Under the pieces are notes generated by a model. That model was not told the DNA's origin and did no database searches. It saw nothing but the letters and a program-made list of their open reading frames with translations. Of a DNA stretch of 64,000 nt, positions 61,458 through 64,000 are shown in pieces. The stretch spans positions 186,001 through 250,000 of the forward strand of contig JAVTVJ010000452.1 of the NCBI GenBank assembly GCA_034509425.1, read 5' to 3'. The position numbers and the translations under genes are program-made. Each line of letters starts with the position of its first letter. The first letter of the stretch is position 1. This DNA is from Eopsaltria australis. Lineage: Eukaryota; Chordata; Aves; Passeriformes; Petroicidae.

Positions 61458-64000
61458 TTTCTACTTGCAGTGTATGGAACCTAATGCAGCAGTCTGCAAG
61501 ACATTCATTGGTTTACCACTGCAGGGAAAACAGACACTGAATGAACGCAAAGTGGGTCTGAATACAGCCCAGGATCTACCTGTTTTGGAATAAGATTAGT
61601 TGTTACCTCAATCTCTCTTGGTTACCTTGCTTATCTGCCTGTAAATGCCCAGTGCTTTTTTGAAGCAAGGACTGACTCTGTCTCTGTATATATAACCAGA
61701 ATGGAAGATTTTTGCTTCCTTAGAGCTCCATAGCCTACTTCTGATACTATTCATTGTGGAATAGCATTAGTCTCACTGAAATAATGGGGCCAGGTAGAAA
61801 CAGACAGCTAAACTACAAAAACTTAATGTTCATTATTTTCATTTAAGTGGAGAAAAATGGTAATTAGAGAATGCTTTATCTGAGACAGGGTTTTCGTTTA
61901 AAATGACACAGTAATTCATTCTTGGTAAAGACAACTTCAACAAAAACACAAGTTAATAAACTTTGTTGCTTCCAGTTTGATAGATTTCTCTGGATGGCAA
62001 AATTATACTATGATTCTAGCTTGTTCACTGGCCTTGCAGTGAAAGGCCTGTGTTGTTTGTATCATCTGCTCTGATGAACAGGAGTTGAAAGAGGTCATGT
62101 CCAGCTTCACTTCCTTGCTGTGTTCTGGGATTATGAAATAAAGGTAGCATGACCTTAGGAAAGACCTTTCTGTAAGAGTGAATTATTGCTTGAAAAGCTC
62201 TTTAGGACAAAGGGGTTTATTTTCCACAACTTCCAACTTCTGTTCACAGATGCCTGAACAAGTTCACATTTCTCATGCTCTAAAATGCAGCTTAGGTAAT
62301 GTGCCATATACAGTTCATATTCATGCACTGGTCTTAATGGTTCATTTCATTAAGAAAATTCATTGGAAAATAAGGGGTGAAATTGTCAAGTGTCATGTGT
62401 AGGCCAATGGATTACTTGTATGCCTCTGAACAAATACAAGGACTGTCTCCCACTCTTTGTTAATCATCTTGCACAATGAGCTCCAGATTCCAGCCAAGAC
62501 CACATTAAGAGGCCCTCAGACATCCACCAGAAGGGCATCTTGCTTTCTATTCTCTCACATTCTTTTTTCCTCATATGCAAGCAAGTTTATATTGCTGGAA
62601 CAAGTACTGGAAGTGGTACTAATGTCTGGTTCTATCAGGGCTTGGGGCAGAAAGGACTGAGTTGTGTCTGATTACAAGCAGATTATAAGGCCAAATTGCT
62701 TCTCAGGGCAGTGGTATTAATCTAATACATACAGACAGAAGAGTTGACCTATTCTTTTTTGATGTTTATGCATATAAATAATGTCTAAGTTAGTTTTGTC
62801 TCTAACTTCTCCTCATTGATTTTCCAAGACACTAAATTAACCTTACTCTTTTTCCAAGCCAAAAGACTAGAATCTAAGAAGAATTATTGTAGCAGAATTA
62901 AAAACAACAATGAAAAGATGATTAAATTTTAAGATAATTTTAAACTGAGGAGAAATTTAAAGCAGATCAGTAATGAAGGTCACATTTAGTCTTAAGGGAT
63001 GAACTTCCTGGTTTTGTATAAAATTTTCAGTACAATTCTCTAAAATATAAATGCTTACCTTTACAGCCAGAAATATGTCTTCCGAGATTTTCAAAAGAAT
63101 TGAAATATCTATCTACTAGAATTCTCTTGCATCTTATCATGATTACTTGCTTTGCCATGTTAAACCTCTGCTATCCATCATCATTGGCAGGAACCGTATA
63201 GAAACATAATGGGCTAACTTCTAGGATTCTGATTAAGCACTGTTTCACCGATTCACCAGTGCTCACACATTTTGCAGTGGGCTGTAAAATCTGTAAAAAA
63301 TTTCAAGTGGTGTCTAGTAGTGCTGTCATACATAATTTTTAACTTCTGGTTTAGAAAAGAACAACTAAAATAATATAAACCCCTCCAGATATTTTCTTTT
63401 ACCATACTAAGGATCTCCAAGAACATGCAACACATTCCAGCAGCAGTTGGTGGCCAGCAGTGAGTGAAAAATTTCTTAAGCCCACGCTTGGAAAAATATG
63501 CACTTATGAATCTAAGAATGAATTGATCTACTGCATAGATACACAAAGGGTCTTTATCTTGACCCACTCATATAAAACAGATGTGAATTCATTAGAAATA
63601 AATTAGTAGTTGGCTTAAGCATCACCCATGCATTTTCTCTTGTTGAATTCGGAGAGGGCTGGGTTTATAAATGTTGTAAAAGCTGAAATGAATATAATCC
63701 TTTATATAAAACAAAGGTTTTACTCAGCAATAACGGTTCAAATTACAACTATTGTTTCTTACTGTCCAAATATTTTTAGAGTCTTTTACATTAGCAAGAA
63801 AGTAAGGTGTAGTCAAAAAAGTTTTCTGGTAGTAATGTTGTCCAGGTTTTACACTGAGAGAAATCAGAAAATAGAAATTTGGCACAGTTCAGAGGCTTGA
63901 TTTCACAGGGATCACATAACTATCTGGAAATGGCTGTAACAATGGATTATGCTGTCTGAATTCAGTGAGTTTGATATGTAGCTCTGCCTGTTGCTCTTGT
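61458..64000. other. AT-rich stretch without recognised genes
   Basis: No repeat family, RNA gene or exon is recognised to the end of the window. Frames are short (at most 104 codons, 63253-63567 -) and unlike known proteins. Confidence 0.55.

Overview
The window looks like a bird nuclear genome. Its recognisable content is almost entirely fragments of CR1 LINEs, which are the dominant interspersed repeat of birds. They carry the typical octamer-type 3' ends (repeats of ATTCTATG or ATTCTGTG), and several can be read as decayed CR1 reverse transcriptase. Alongside them are avian-type endogenous retrovirus LTR sequences and a few degraded repeats of a kind shared by birds, turtles and crocodiles. 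Base composition is AT-rich (roughly 35-38% GC by eye). There is no operon structure, no tRNA, rRNA or CRISPR array, and no long open frame that reads as a real protein.

Layout. 1-6.1 kb is AT-rich sequence with a 47-bp tandem duplication. 6.1-7.8 kb holds three CR1 pieces, all on the minus strand. 7.8-23.9 kb has no recognised repeat and no gene, with one less AT-rich island near 12.2-12.4 kb. A CR1 tail lies at 23.9 kb, an old repeat remnant at 28.8 kb and a CR1 3' part at 30.1 kb. At 32.9-33.7 kb an LTR scrap abuts a 0.7-kb minus-strand CR1. At 35,220-36,816 is the best-defined element: a ~1.6-kb solo LTR on the minus strand, with TG...CA ends, a 5-bp target-site duplication, a polyadenylation signal and a strikingly CpG-rich core. 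36.8-45.5 kb is again unique AT-rich sequence. 45.5-50.1 kb is the busiest part: a CR1, a possible second LTR-like segment containing an 89-codon unassigned frame, two ancient repeat remnants and a GC-richer copy of an avian ERV-associated repeat. CR1 copies follow at 54.2 and 60.5-61.5 kb, with an ancient tRNA-derived SINE head at 56.25 kb and one more ancient repeat scrap at 57.7 kb.

No protein-coding exon could be supported. The open frames present are short, often begin at non-ATG codons, or lie in CR1, in homopurine tracts or in the CpG-rich LTR. The window is most simply read as part of a gene desert or a very large intron. Regulatory sequence could be hidden in it but cannot be proved from one sequence. 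The most interesting objects are the CpG-rich solo LTR, which could act as a promoter, and the set of pre-avian repeats that remain recognisable. Family assignments come from recognising sequence patterns, not from a database search.
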